A stretch of DNA of 57,169 nt from an uncultured Alphaproteobacteria bacterium. Its GTDB lineage: Bacteria > Pseudomonadota > Alphaproteobacteria > RF32 > CAG-239. The translations under genes were made by a program, and so were the position numbers. The notes beneath the pieces are model-generated. The model searched no databases. It was not told where the DNA came from and saw only the letters and a program-made list of their open reading frames with translations. Below, in pieces: positions 30,753-38,386 of the stretch; position 1 is the stretch's first letter, and each line of letters begins with the position of its first letter. The DNA lies in the NCBI GenBank assembly GCA_944390355.1, contig CALXPT010000008.1:1-57169 (forward strand). Direction: 5' to 3'.

Positions 30753-31619
30753 CTAAATTTTGGCTTTTTTCTTTTCCTCTTTGGCTTGCAAAATTTCCAA
30801 ATCACGTTCTTTGGCAATTTTATCAAGGATTGTTTTGATAACTTTGTCGATTTGTTTTCCCTCACGATAATCGGCGGGCAGGGCGAAGTTGACACGTCCG
30901 TCTTTGAGGAGTTTGAGAGCTTTCATTTTAGAAGTTGAGCTGTGATCTTTAGGATCATATACGGCAATTGCAGTTCCGTTCCGCTCTTTAGTAAGTTTCA
31001 TGGATGGAATATCGGTAGACCCGTCGCCGAAATAAATCATTCTGCGGAAGGGAATAGGTCGTTTTTCATCGGGCATAAACTCGTTGACAAGGCGGTCTTC
31101 AAGTTTGCCGAGCCCTTTGTTTATTTTAGAAAGATATTGTGTTTTGGTGGAATAATTAACCACGCGAGCGGGCCAAACGGGTGTTCCGTCATCGCCATAA
31201 GCAAAAGAGCAGCCGAACACATTTTTAAAATATTTATAAATTTTAGAGCCTTCAAGAATTTCCTCATATCCGGCAGAAATAATATAATGCTCAATTTTTA
31301 AATTAAGTTCTTTCCCATAAGCGGAAATTCGATTAAACCATTCTTCAACACCTGCAAAATACACAATATTTTTTCCGGCATCTTTGAGCATGGAACGGGT
31401 TAGTTTAACACCTTTTTCTTTGGCTGTTTTAACAAAATAATACATAGAGCCGGTCACCTGATCGGCACCGTTATCTCTTGACCATTTGTTAGCCACCGGC
31501 CAAAAGTCTTTTGGTTCCATTCCGAGTTCGGGAATAAGGGCATAATCCTGCATATCGGTAGTGCTGAGTGTTCCGTCAAAGTCATAAATAAGCGCGACTT
31601 TAGTAACTTTTTTAGGCAT
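30753..31619 (-). CDS. HAD-family phosphatase (phosphoserine-phosphatase-like)
   Basis: A 288-residue protein. Motif I is IYDFDGTLSTTD (~10-21), motif II IISAG (~113), and motif IV YFGDGSTDIPSM (~196-207). The large cap between motifs I and II resembles phosphoserine phosphatase and related HAD IB enzymes. The C-terminus is Lys/Glu-rich (ILQAKEEKKKAKI). GGGGAG lies before the ATG. Substrate unknown; it acts in the cytoplasm, as no signal peptide is seen. Confidence 0.75.
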   Translation of the reverse strand: MPKKVTKVALIYDFDGTLSTTDMQDYALIPELGMEPKDFWPVANKWSRDNGADQVTGSMYYFVKTAKEKGVKLTRSMLKDAGKNIVYFAGVEEWFNRISAYGKELNLKIEHYIISAGYEEILEGSKIYKYFKNVFGCSFAYGDDGTPVWPARVVNYSTKTQYLSKINKGLGKLEDRLVNEFMPDEKRPIPFRRMIYFGDGSTDIPSMKLTKERNGTAIAVYDPKDHSSTSKMKALKLLKDGRVNFALPADYREGKQIDKVIKTILDKIAKERDLEILQAKEEKKKAKI

Positions 31620-31712
31620 ATTAGATTTATCTCCCCTTGCAATTTCCAGAAAAATATTATAGAAGAAATAAGTTAAAATTTAATTATAAAATAGAAATAA
31701 GGGAGAAACAAA

Positions 31713-33080
31713 ATGCCGGCAACGACAATGGACCAACTGGTCGCTTTATGTAAACGTCGTGGATTTATCTTTCAAAATGCGGATATATACGGGGGCTTGC
31801 AGGGCGTGTATGACTACGGTCCGTTAGGTGTTGAGTTAAAGAACAATATCAAAGCGGCGTGGTGGCGTGCGATGATATACGAGCGGGATGATGTTGAGGG
31901 CTTGGACGCCGCCATATTGACTAATCGAAAAGTATTGCATTATTCGGGACATGAAGATACATTTTCCGACCCGATGACAGACTGCCGCAAATGCAAGGGC
32001 AGATTCAGAGCCGACCATATTAAGGACGGCAAATGTCCGAACTGCGGTTCGACCGATTTGACTGAGCCAAGACCGTTTAACCTGATGTTTAAGACCACTG
32101 TCGGGCCGGTTGATAACGCTGATAACATTGCCTATTTGCGCCCCGAAACGGCACAGGCGATATTCACCCAGTTTAAGAATGTTGTCGATTCGACGTCGAG
32201 GAAATTGCCGTTTGGTATCGCCCAGATTGGTAAATCTTTCCGCAATGAGATTACGCCGCGCAACTTTATCTTTAGGGTGAGAGAGTTTGAGCAAGCCGAG
32301 CTGGAATATTTTGTTGACCCCGGAGATGATGAAAAATGGCATGAATACTGGAAAGAGGAGCGTATTCGTTGGTGGGAAGAACAGGGCTTGCCGAGAGAGC
32401 ATATGAATATTTATACCACGCCGAAGGACGATTTGGCGCATTACGCCAAGGCTTGCTATGATATTGAATATCAGTTCCCGCATGGCATGGAAGAGCTGGA
32501 AGGTATCGCCAACCGCACGGATTATGACTTGGGCAATCACACCAAGGCGCAGGAGGAGTTTGGCTTAACCTCCAAAGTCCACGCCAATCCGGAGTCAACC
32601 CAAAAGCTGGCGATTCTAAATGATGAGAAAAAGAAATGGGAAGTCCCGTTTGTCATTGAACCGTCCATGGGCGTAGACCGCGCGGTTTTGGCGGTGTTGA
32701 CCGAGGCTTATACCGAAGAGGACTTGGGCGAGGGCAATAGCCGTATTGTCTTGAAGTTGAAAAAGCATTTGGCACCGATAAAGGTTGCGATTATCCCGTT
32801 GAAAAAGAACAACGAGCAGATAATGAACAAATGCCATGAGATAAAGCAAAACCTGATGAAACTGGGCATCGGCCGTATTGCGCTGGAAAACACCGGAAAC
32901 ATCGGCAAGGCATACCGCCGTCATGATGAAGTCGGCACGCCGCTGTGCTTAACGGTTGATTTTGAAACGATAGAGCAGCAGCCGGAGAGCGTGACTCTTC
33001 GCGACCGTGACACCATGCAGCAGATTCGTGTGAACACGGCCGACCTGCCGAATTATCTGCGTGAATATTTCATGAAATAA
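31713..33080 (+). CDS. glyQS: Glycyl-tRNA synthetase, alpha2 type
   Basis: A 455-residue class II synthetase of the single-chain dimeric type. Motifs: [15 protein letters not shown] near the start, a zinc-ribbon-like insert (CRKCKG...CPNCGS, ~88-112), [42 protein letters not shown] (motif 2, quoted in part) and [14 protein letters not shown] (motif 3). The C-terminal ~100 residues are the anticodon-binding domain. Most Alphaproteobacteria use the unrelated alpha2-beta2 enzyme (glyQ and glyS), so this suggests gene replacement by transfer. GGGAG precedes the ATG. Confidence 0.9.
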   Translation: MPATTMDQLVALCKRRGFIFQNADIYGGLQGVYDYGPLGVELKNNIKAAWWRAMIYERDDVEGLDAAILTNRKVLHYSGHEDTFSDPMTDCRKCKGRFRADHIKDGKCPNCGSTDLTEPRPFNLMFKTTVGPVDNADNIAYLRPETAQAIFTQFKNVVDSTSRKLPFGIAQIGKSFRNEITPRNFIFRVREFEQAELEYFVDPGDDEKWHEYWKEERIRWWEEQGLPREHMNIYTTPKDDLAHYAKACYDIEYQFPHGMEELEGIANRTDYDLGNHTKAQEEFGLTSKVHANPESTQKLAILNDEKKKWEVPFVIEPSMGVDRAVLAVLTEAYTEEDLGEGNSRIVLKLKKHLAPIKVAIIPLKKNNEQIMNKCHEIKQNLMKLGIGRIALENTGNIGKAYRRHDEVGTPLCLTVDFETIEQQPESVTLRDRDTMQQIRVNTADLPNYLREYFMK

Positions 33081-33103
33081 AGCGCATATTAAGATAAGAG
33101 CAA

Positions 33104-33152
33104 AAGAGCTTGAATTTTGGCTCAGAGAAACAAACCAAAATGCAAACTCTTT
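33104..33152 (+). terminator. Probable terminator after glycyl-tRNA synthetase
   Basis: AAGAGCTTGAATTTTGG (33104-33120) pairs with CCAAAATGCAAACTCTT (33135-33151) with two mismatches, followed by a short T-run. A long imperfect stem. Confidence 0.45.
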
Positions 33153-33202
33153 TCAAGGAAGAAAAATAAAACCACAATTCTTAAACTCAAAAAGCAAATA
33201 GC

Positions 33203-33316
33203 TTAATCATTTTGCACATCGGGATTTTTTGTCGGGCAGAAAATATTGATAGCACCGATAGCCACAACACTGCCAAAAAGCACAAACCCGAAAACTGAAG
33301 CAATAACGGTCAACAT
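33203..33316 (-). CDS. Possible single-pass membrane microprotein (37 aa)
   Basis: The frame begins MLTVIASVFGFVLFG and continues SVVAIGAINIFCPTK before a short polar tail. It encodes one ~25-residue membrane helix and a charged end, typical of bacterial microproteins. No clear ribosome site is seen. It lies alone in the 546-bp gap between the synthetase and ffh. The rest of that gap holds a terminator and the ffh promoter and leader. Confidence 0.35.
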   Translation of the reverse strand: MLTVIASVFGFVLFGSVVAIGAINIFCPTKNPDVQND

Positions 33317-33502
33317 AGTAATAAAATTTTTTAAGATTGAACAATAATAACAAAACTAAACATAAGTTAGCGCAAAATTTATGAATTTCAAGTTAATATT
33401 TGCAAATAACCCATAAATTTTTATGTCGGAATATTTCAAAAAAACATTCACTTATCACTTGACTCTCAAATTTTTTTTAGCTATAAAAGAGCAGAAATTT
33501 AA

Positions 33503-33576
33503 TTGAGTTTCCCAAAAGGTATGTTTTATACACTTCTGCGGGGTGCCGTCAGTCAGCGAGTTTTCGCCCACTGATG
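33503..33576 (+). promoter_or_regulatory. ffh promoter and structured leader
   Basis: TTGAGT (33503-33508), a 17-bp spacer and TTATAC (33526-33531). The transcript would then contain a nested stem-loop: CGTCAGT (33547-33553) with ACTGATG (33570-33576) enclosing GCGA/TCGC. This short GC-rich structure stands out in an AT-rich region and lies ~50 nt before the start codon. Confidence 0.4.
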
Positions 33577-33626
33577 TGCAATAGCCTATATAAAAATACC
33601 GTTTTGAGAAATGTAGGAGAAAAACA

Positions 33627-35009
33627 ATTTTTGAGAGCTTGACCGATAAGTTAAGTGCCGCCTTTTCCAAAATATTATCGCGCGGCGTCTTAACGGAAAA
33701 AGACATTGACGAGGCCATGCGTGAAATACGCATCGCTTTGCTTGAGGCTGACGTTTCTCTGCCGGTTGTTAAGGACTTTATCGCACAGGTTAAAGAACAA
33801 GCCTTGGGCGAAAAAGTCGTTCGTTCGATTCAACCGGGGCAAATGGTCGTCAAAATCGTCCATGATGAATTGGTTAAGCTGTTGGGTTCGGATGAGAGTG
33901 CGCTTAATTTTAATGCTGTTCCGCCGGTTGTGATTTTAATGGTCGGCTTGCAGGGGTCGGGCAAAACCACCACCTCGGCCAAAATCGCCAATAAGATTAA
34001 GAACAAGAAAAAAGTCTTGCTCGCCTCTTTGGACGTTTATCGTCCGGCGGCTCAGGAACAATTAGCACAGCTCGGCGCGCAAATTGGGGTCGATTGTTTG
34101 CCGATAGTCGAGGGCGAAAAACCGGCAGAGATAACCAAGCGCGCGTTAAAAGCCGGCAAAAACGGCGGCTATGATGTCGTTATTTTGGATACGGCCGGCC
34201 GCCTGCATATTGATGAAACCTTGATGAATGAGGTTGTTGAGGTCAAAAAAATCTCTAATCCGACCGAGGTTTTATTGGTTGCCGATTCGCTCATCGGCCA
34301 AGATGCGTGTAATGTCGCCAAAGAGTTTAATGAAAAAGTCGGTATCACCGGTATCGTTTTGACCCGTATAGACGGCTCATCAAGAGCCGGAGCCGCGCTT
34401 TCCATGCGGATGATATCCAAAGCTCCGATAAAGTTTTTGGGTACGGGCGAAAAAATCGACGAGATTGAAGAATTTCATCCGGATAGATTAGCCGGACGTA
34501 TTTTAGGTCAAGGAGATGTTGTTTCTCTGGTTGAAAAAACAATGGAAAAAATCGACCATGCCGAAGCAGAAAAGATGACCAACAAAATGCTCAAAGGCAA
34601 GTTTGATTTGGAAGATATGTTGTCCCAGTTCCGCCAAATGCAAAAGTTGGGCAGTTTAGGCTCGATTATCGGGATGATTCCGGGGCTTTCTAAGTTCAAA
34701 AGCCAGATAGAAGCAGCAGGTGTCGGTGATAATCTTGTCAAAAAGCAAGAGGCGATAATCTTGTCGATGACCGTAAAAGAACGCCGCAATCCGGATATAA
34801 TCAAAGCCTCGCGCAAAAAGCGCATAGCGGCGGGAGCTGGGGTAGAAGTTTCAGACGTGAACAAATTGCTCAAGTCGTATGAGCAAATGTCCACAATGAT
34901 GAAAAAAATGGGCAAACTTGGCGGAATGAAAGCCATGGCGGCCCAAATGATGAGAAAAAATCCAATGGGAGGCCTTCCCTTTGGAGGACAAAACAGATTT
35001 CCGTTTTAA
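33627..35009 (+). CDS. ffh: Signal recognition particle protein Ffh, apparent ATT start
   Basis: A 460-residue SRP54 GTPase that delivers nascent membrane proteins to FtsY. Walker A is GLQGSGKTTTSAK (~106-118), then DTAGRLHIDE, and TRIDGSSRAGA; the C-terminal M domain is Met-rich (QMSTMMKKMGKLGGMKAMAA). The family N-terminus 'MFESLTDKLSAAF' is encoded here as ATT TTT GAG AGC TTG. GTAGGAG lies 7 nt before the ATT, so ATT is the likely start. An internal TTG at 33639 is the alternative but would remove the conserved start and has no ribosome site. It heads the rpsP-rimM-trmD-rplS cluster. Confidence 0.9.
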   Translation: MFESLTDKLSAAFSKILSRGVLTEKDIDEAMREIRIALLEADVSLPVVKDFIAQVKEQALGEKVVRSIQPGQMVVKIVHDELVKLLGSDESALNFNAVPPVVILMVGLQGSGKTTTSAKIANKIKNKKKVLLASLDVYRPAAQEQLAQLGAQIGVDCLPIVEGEKPAEITKRALKAGKNGGYDVVILDTAGRLHIDETLMNEVVEVKKISNPTEVLLVADSLIGQDACNVAKEFNEKVGITGIVLTRIDGSSRAGAALSMRMISKAPIKFLGTGEKIDEIEEFHPDRLAGRILGQGDVVSLVEKTMEKIDHAEAEKMTNKMLKGKFDLEDMLSQFRQMQKLGSLGSIIGMIPGLSKFKSQIEAAGVGDNLVKKQEAIILSMTVKERRNPDIIKASRKKRIAAGAGVEVSDVNKLLKSYEQMSTMMKKMGKLGGMKAMAAQMMRKNPMGGLPFGGQNRFPF

Positions 35010-35060
35010 GCCATAAAACGAAAATCATAAACCATAATTAACTTTAGAAAGGAAAATAAA

Positions 35061-35453
35061 ATGGCAGTTCGTATCAGACTTTCACGCGGCGGTTCAAAAA
35101 AGCGTCCGTTCTATCGTATTGTAGCGGCAGACCAAAGAGCCCCTCGTGATGGTAGATTCATTGAAAAATTGGGAACATATAATCCGTTGTTGCCCAAAGA
35201 CCATGAACAAAGATTGGTTGTAGACGCCGAAAAAGTCAAATCATGGATTTCAAAAGGTGCTCAACCGACCGAAAGATTGCAAAAATTGTTTGCAAACTTG
35301 GGCTTGTGCGCTGCGCCTGCAATTCGCAATCAGCCTAAAAAATCAGCTCCGAAAGCCAAGGCTGTTGAGAGAATGAAAGCTAAGGAAGAAGCTGCAAAAG
35401 CTGCTGCTGAAGCTGCTGCTGCCGCAAGTGAAGAAAATTCTTCGGCAGAATAA
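35061..35453 (+). CDS. rpsP: 30S ribosomal protein S16
   Basis: A 130-residue S16. The family core reads [21 protein letters not shown], and continues [17 protein letters not shown] (quoted in parts). A Lys/Ala/Glu-rich tail of ~45 residues ([15 protein letters not shown]) extends beyond the usual ~80, as in many Alphaproteobacteria. GAAAGG precedes the ATG. Cluster order ffh-rpsP-rimM-trmD-rplS is conserved. Confidence 0.95.
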   Translation: MAVRIRLSRGGSKKRPFYRIVAADQRAPRDGRFIEKLGTYNPLLPKDHEQRLVVDAEKVKSWISKGAQPTERLQKLFANLGLCAAPAIRNQPKKSAPKAKAVERMKAKEEAAKAAAEAAAAASEENSSAE

Positions 35454-35503
35454 TAAAAGAGTTGTGAGTTATTTTTGTGGATAGAACTGAACGGAAAACT
35501 TTA

Positions 35504-36049
35504 ATGACAAAAGAAAAGCGTTTTTGTTTGGGCAAAATTGTCGGCGTACACGGTATAAAGGGCGAGGTCAAAGTCGCAAGCTTTACCGAACCGGACACCA
35601 ATATCGACAAATACGGTATGGTTGAAGACCAAACGGGAACCAAGCGTTTTGAAATTAAAGTCGCCGGACATTCAAAAGAACTTTTGCGTGTCAAGATAAA
35701 AGGTGTAGACGACCGCACAACGGCGGAGGCTTTGAAGGGAACGGAATTTTACGTTTCAAGAGAAGTTATGCCCAAGCTGGCGGAAGACAGTTTTTATCTT
35801 GAAGACTTAGTCGGAATGAAAGTCATTTTGGCTGAGAACAAGGCGGAAGTCGGCAAGGTATGCGGGGTTTATAACTTTGGCGCGGGCGATATTTTGGAAA
35901 TCAAAATAAGCGAAGGCGGCCAAAGAGAAATGATACCTTTTACCAAGGCCTATGTACCGGAAGTTAATGTTGACGAAGGTTATATTATTGTAGAAACGGT
36001 TCTGATGAATTTTATTGACGACGCCGAAAGTTTAAGTGATGAAGGTTAA
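35504..36049 (+). CDS. rimM: Ribosome maturation factor RimM
   Basis: A 181-residue protein that binds S19 and helps 30S assembly. The N-terminal barrel reads FCLGKIVGVHGIKGEVKV, and the PRC-like C-terminal barrel includes YLEDLVGMKV and GAGDILEIK, ending in MIPFTKAYVPEV. I use the ATG at 35504 over an upstream GTG, because its product fits the family N-terminus. It overlaps trmD by 11 bp. Confidence 0.9.
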   Translation: MTKEKRFCLGKIVGVHGIKGEVKVASFTEPDTNIDKYGMVEDQTGTKRFEIKVAGHSKELLRVKIKGVDDRTTAEALKGTEFYVSREVMPKLAEDSFYLEDLVGMKVILAENKAEVGKVCGVYNFGAGDILEIKISEGGQREMIPFTKAYVPEVNVDEGYIIVETVLMNFIDDAESLSDEG

Positions 36050-36731
36050 GGTATTCACGATATTTCCGGACATTTTCCCCGGATTTTTAGGATATTCATT
36101 AACCGGCAAGGCCTTAAAGGAAGGATTGTGGTCAATAGAAACGGTTAACATAAGGGACTATGCGTTTGACAAGCACGGCTCGGTTGATGACACACCCTGC
36201 GGCGGCGGTGCCGGAATGATAATGCGTCCGGATGTATTGGGCGCGGCCTTAGAGGCCAACACCCAAAAAGGCGAGCGGATTATCTGTATGACCCCGCGCG
36301 GAGAACCCTTAACCCAGCGCAAAGTAAGAGAGCTTAGTCAGGCGGAAAGTTTGAGCATAGTCTGCGGCCGATTTGAGGGCATAGATGAGCGAGTTTTGGA
36401 GGCTTATCACATAGAGGAGATAAGCATCGGCGACTATATCTTGACCGGCGGAGAGCAGGCGGCATTAATTATGTTAGATGCTATAATCAGGGTGTTGCCC
36501 CACGTGTTGGGTAATGAGGAATCATTATCGGACGAGAGTTTTGAGAACATATTGTTGGAGCACCCGCAATACACAAGACCGGTAGAATGGTGCGGCCGAA
36601 AAGTGCCCGAAGTATTGTTAAGCGGCCATCATCAGAAAATAGACGAGTGGCGTCATCAGAAAGCCATAAAAATAACACAATCAAGACGGCCTGACCTTTA
36701 TCAAAAATATCTTGATTTGAAAAAGGAATAG
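36039..36731 (+). CDS. trmD: tRNA (guanine-N1)-methyltransferase TrmD
   Basis: A 230-residue SPOUT-family enzyme that makes m1G37 in tRNAs, preventing frameshifting. Signatures: FPDIFPGFLGYSLTGKAL, DDTPCGGGAGMIMRPDV, GRFEGIDERV and DYILTGGEQAALIMLDA, with the C-terminal GHHQKIDEWR. The start (ATG, with a GTG one codon earlier) lies within rimM, so translation is coupled. Confidence 0.95.
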   Translation: MKVKVFTIFPDIFPGFLGYSLTGKALKEGLWSIETVNIRDYAFDKHGSVDDTPCGGGAGMIMRPDVLGAALEANTQKGERIICMTPRGEPLTQRKVRELSQAESLSIVCGRFEGIDERVLEAYHIEEISIGDYILTGGEQAALIMLDAIIRVLPHVLGNEESLSDESFENILLEHPQYTRPVEWCGRKVPEVLLSGHHQKIDEWRHQKAIKITQSRRPDLYQKYLDLKKE

Positions 36732-36771
36732 GTATATAAACAAAACCAAATAAAAACAAGGGAACAAAGAG

Positions 36772-37170
36772 ATGAACATTATAGAAAATTTAGAAAAAGA
36801 GCAAATCTCAAAGCTCACCGAAGGCAAAAACATCCCTGATTTTAAGCCGGGTGACACATTGAGAGTCCATGCAAAAGTAAAAGAAGGCGACCGTGAACGT
36901 ATTCAGGTTTATGAAGGCGTTTGCATTGCCCGCAAGAACGACGGATTAAATTCTTCCTTCACGGTTAGAAAAATTTCTTTCGGTGAGGGTGTTGAAAGAG
37001 TATTTCCGTTGTATTCACCAAACGTTGCCAAGATAGAAGTTGCGCGTATCGGTAAAGTACGTCGTGCAAAATTGTACTTCTTGCGCGCATTGCGTGGCCG
37101 TTCTGCTCGTATTGCAGATGACTTGTCAGCAGCTGCAAAAGCCAAAGAAGAGAACAAGTCAGCAGAATAA
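36772..37170 (+). CDS. rplS: 50S ribosomal protein L19
   Basis: A 132-residue L19, with [20 protein letters not shown] near the start, [30 protein letters not shown] and the C-terminal [18 protein letters not shown] short Ala/Lys tail follows. It ends the ffh-rplS cluster and is followed by a strong terminator. Confidence 0.95.
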   Translation: MNIIENLEKEQISKLTEGKNIPDFKPGDTLRVHAKVKEGDRERIQVYEGVCIARKNDGLNSSFTVRKISFGEGVERVFPLYSPNVAKIEVARIGKVRRAKLYFLRALRGRSARIADDLSAAAKAKEENKSAE

Positions 37171-37194
37171 TAGGGCTTTAACAGTCAACATCAA

Positions 37195-37226
37195 ACACCA
37201 TCAGCAAAAGCCGATGGTGTTTTTTT
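37195..37226 (+). terminator. Terminator after rplS
   Basis: ACACCATC (37195-37202) pairs with GATGGTGT (37213-37220), followed by TTTTTTT. Confidence 0.85.
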
Positions 37227-37337
37227 GTGCCTGAAAATATGATTGTGAAGGAAGTTGTTGCTTTTAATAAAAAAAAGTTACGCTTTTAAAAATAAATGTG
37301 TTATATAAAAAGCAAAGATTTATAGAAAGGATTCACA

Positions 37338-38351
37338 ATGACCAAATATGCAATAGTAGGCGCGGAAGAAAGCGTCGGCCGTGAAATTTTGAGCTTTATG
37401 GAAGAAGACAGTATAAAAGCGAGCAATGTCTTTGCCGTCGATGTTAACGCCCCGTTGGGAACACAAGTCTCATACGGCGAGGATGAAGAGCTTGATGTCC
37501 ACAACCTTGAAACATTTGACTTTTCTCAGGTGAACGCAGCAGTTTTCGCCACCACGGCGGAAGTTGCCAAACGCTTCATTCCCAAGGCGATAAAAGCCGG
37601 CGTGAAGGTGGTTGACGCCACGGGTGCTACATTTGAGGATTCGGATGTTCCGATGATTATTTCCGGCGTGAACGAGGCTGAAGTCAAAAAAGCATCGAAA
37701 GGCTTGGTTACCATTCCCTCGGCGGCGGTTACACAAATGCTAATCCCACTAAAGGCCGTGCATGATAAGTACAAAATCAAAAGAATGGTGGTGAATTGCT
37801 ATGTTTCCACTTCGATTTACGGCAAAGAGGCAATGGATGAACTGTTCGACCAAACCCGCAAAATATTTATGAACGAGAGCTTGGTTGATAATCAAAAGGT
37901 GTTTAATAAACAAATTGCGTTTAACATCATTCCGCAAGCCGGAGAATTTATCGGTGATGAAACATCTTTTGAATGGGCGATGAATGCCGAAACCAAAAAA
38001 GTTTTGGGGGTAGACGTAAAGGTTCACGCCAATTTTGCGGTGATTCCTGCATTCATTGGTACGGCGCAGTACGTCAATGTCGAGTGTGCGGAAGAAATAG
38101 ATGCTGACGAAGCCCGCAAATTGATGAAGTCCACGAAGGGCGTTGTCGTGTTTGATAAAAAAGTTGACGGCGGATACGTTTCTTTGGTCGATGTTCAAGG
38201 AGAAGATAACATTTACGTCAGCCGCGTGAGACAAGATGTTTCGGTTGAAAACGGCATAAGCTTTTGGTGCGTGGCCGATAACTTGCATGTCGGAATGGCT
38301 AAAAATGCCTACGCCGTAATGCGCGACTTGTTAAAATCTGAGGAAGAATAA
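37338..38351 (+). CDS. Aspartate-semialdehyde dehydrogenase homologue lacking catalytic residues (Usg-like)
   Basis: A 337-residue protein of full ASADH length. Rossmann start KYAIVGAEESVGREIL, then VVDATGATFEDSDVP, DELFDQTRKIF and FNIIPQAGEF follow the family. The active-site segment, normally NPNCST, reads IPSAAV (~128), so the catalytic Cys is Ala. The segment with the catalytic His, normally GHSE, reads GTAQ (~241). This enzyme therefore should not reduce aspartyl phosphate. E. coli Usg is a known dead ASADH paralogue, so this may be its counterpart. GAAAGGATTCACA precedes the ATG. It lies 35 bp before the MscS gene and probably shares its transcript. Confidence 0.8.
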   Translation: MTKYAIVGAEESVGREILSFMEEDSIKASNVFAVDVNAPLGTQVSYGEDEELDVHNLETFDFSQVNAAVFATTAEVAKRFIPKAIKAGVKVVDATGATFEDSDVPMIISGVNEAEVKKASKGLVTIPSAAVTQMLIPLKAVHDKYKIKRMVVNCYVSTSIYGKEAMDELFDQTRKIFMNESLVDNQKVFNKQIAFNIIPQAGEFIGDETSFEWAMNAETKKVLGVDVKVHANFAVIPAFIGTAQYVNVECAEEIDADEARKLMKSTKGVVVFDKKVDGGYVSLVDVQGEDNIYVSRVRQDVSVENGISFWCVADNLHVGMAKNAYAVMRDLLKSEEE

Positions 38352-38386
38352 TAAAAGCCGTAAGAAAATTATTAAGGGGATAACAA

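Noticed and set aside
31836..32540. 234-codon minus-strand frame
   Set aside because: It is antisense to the glycyl-tRNA synthetase, with a shadow-like residue composition.
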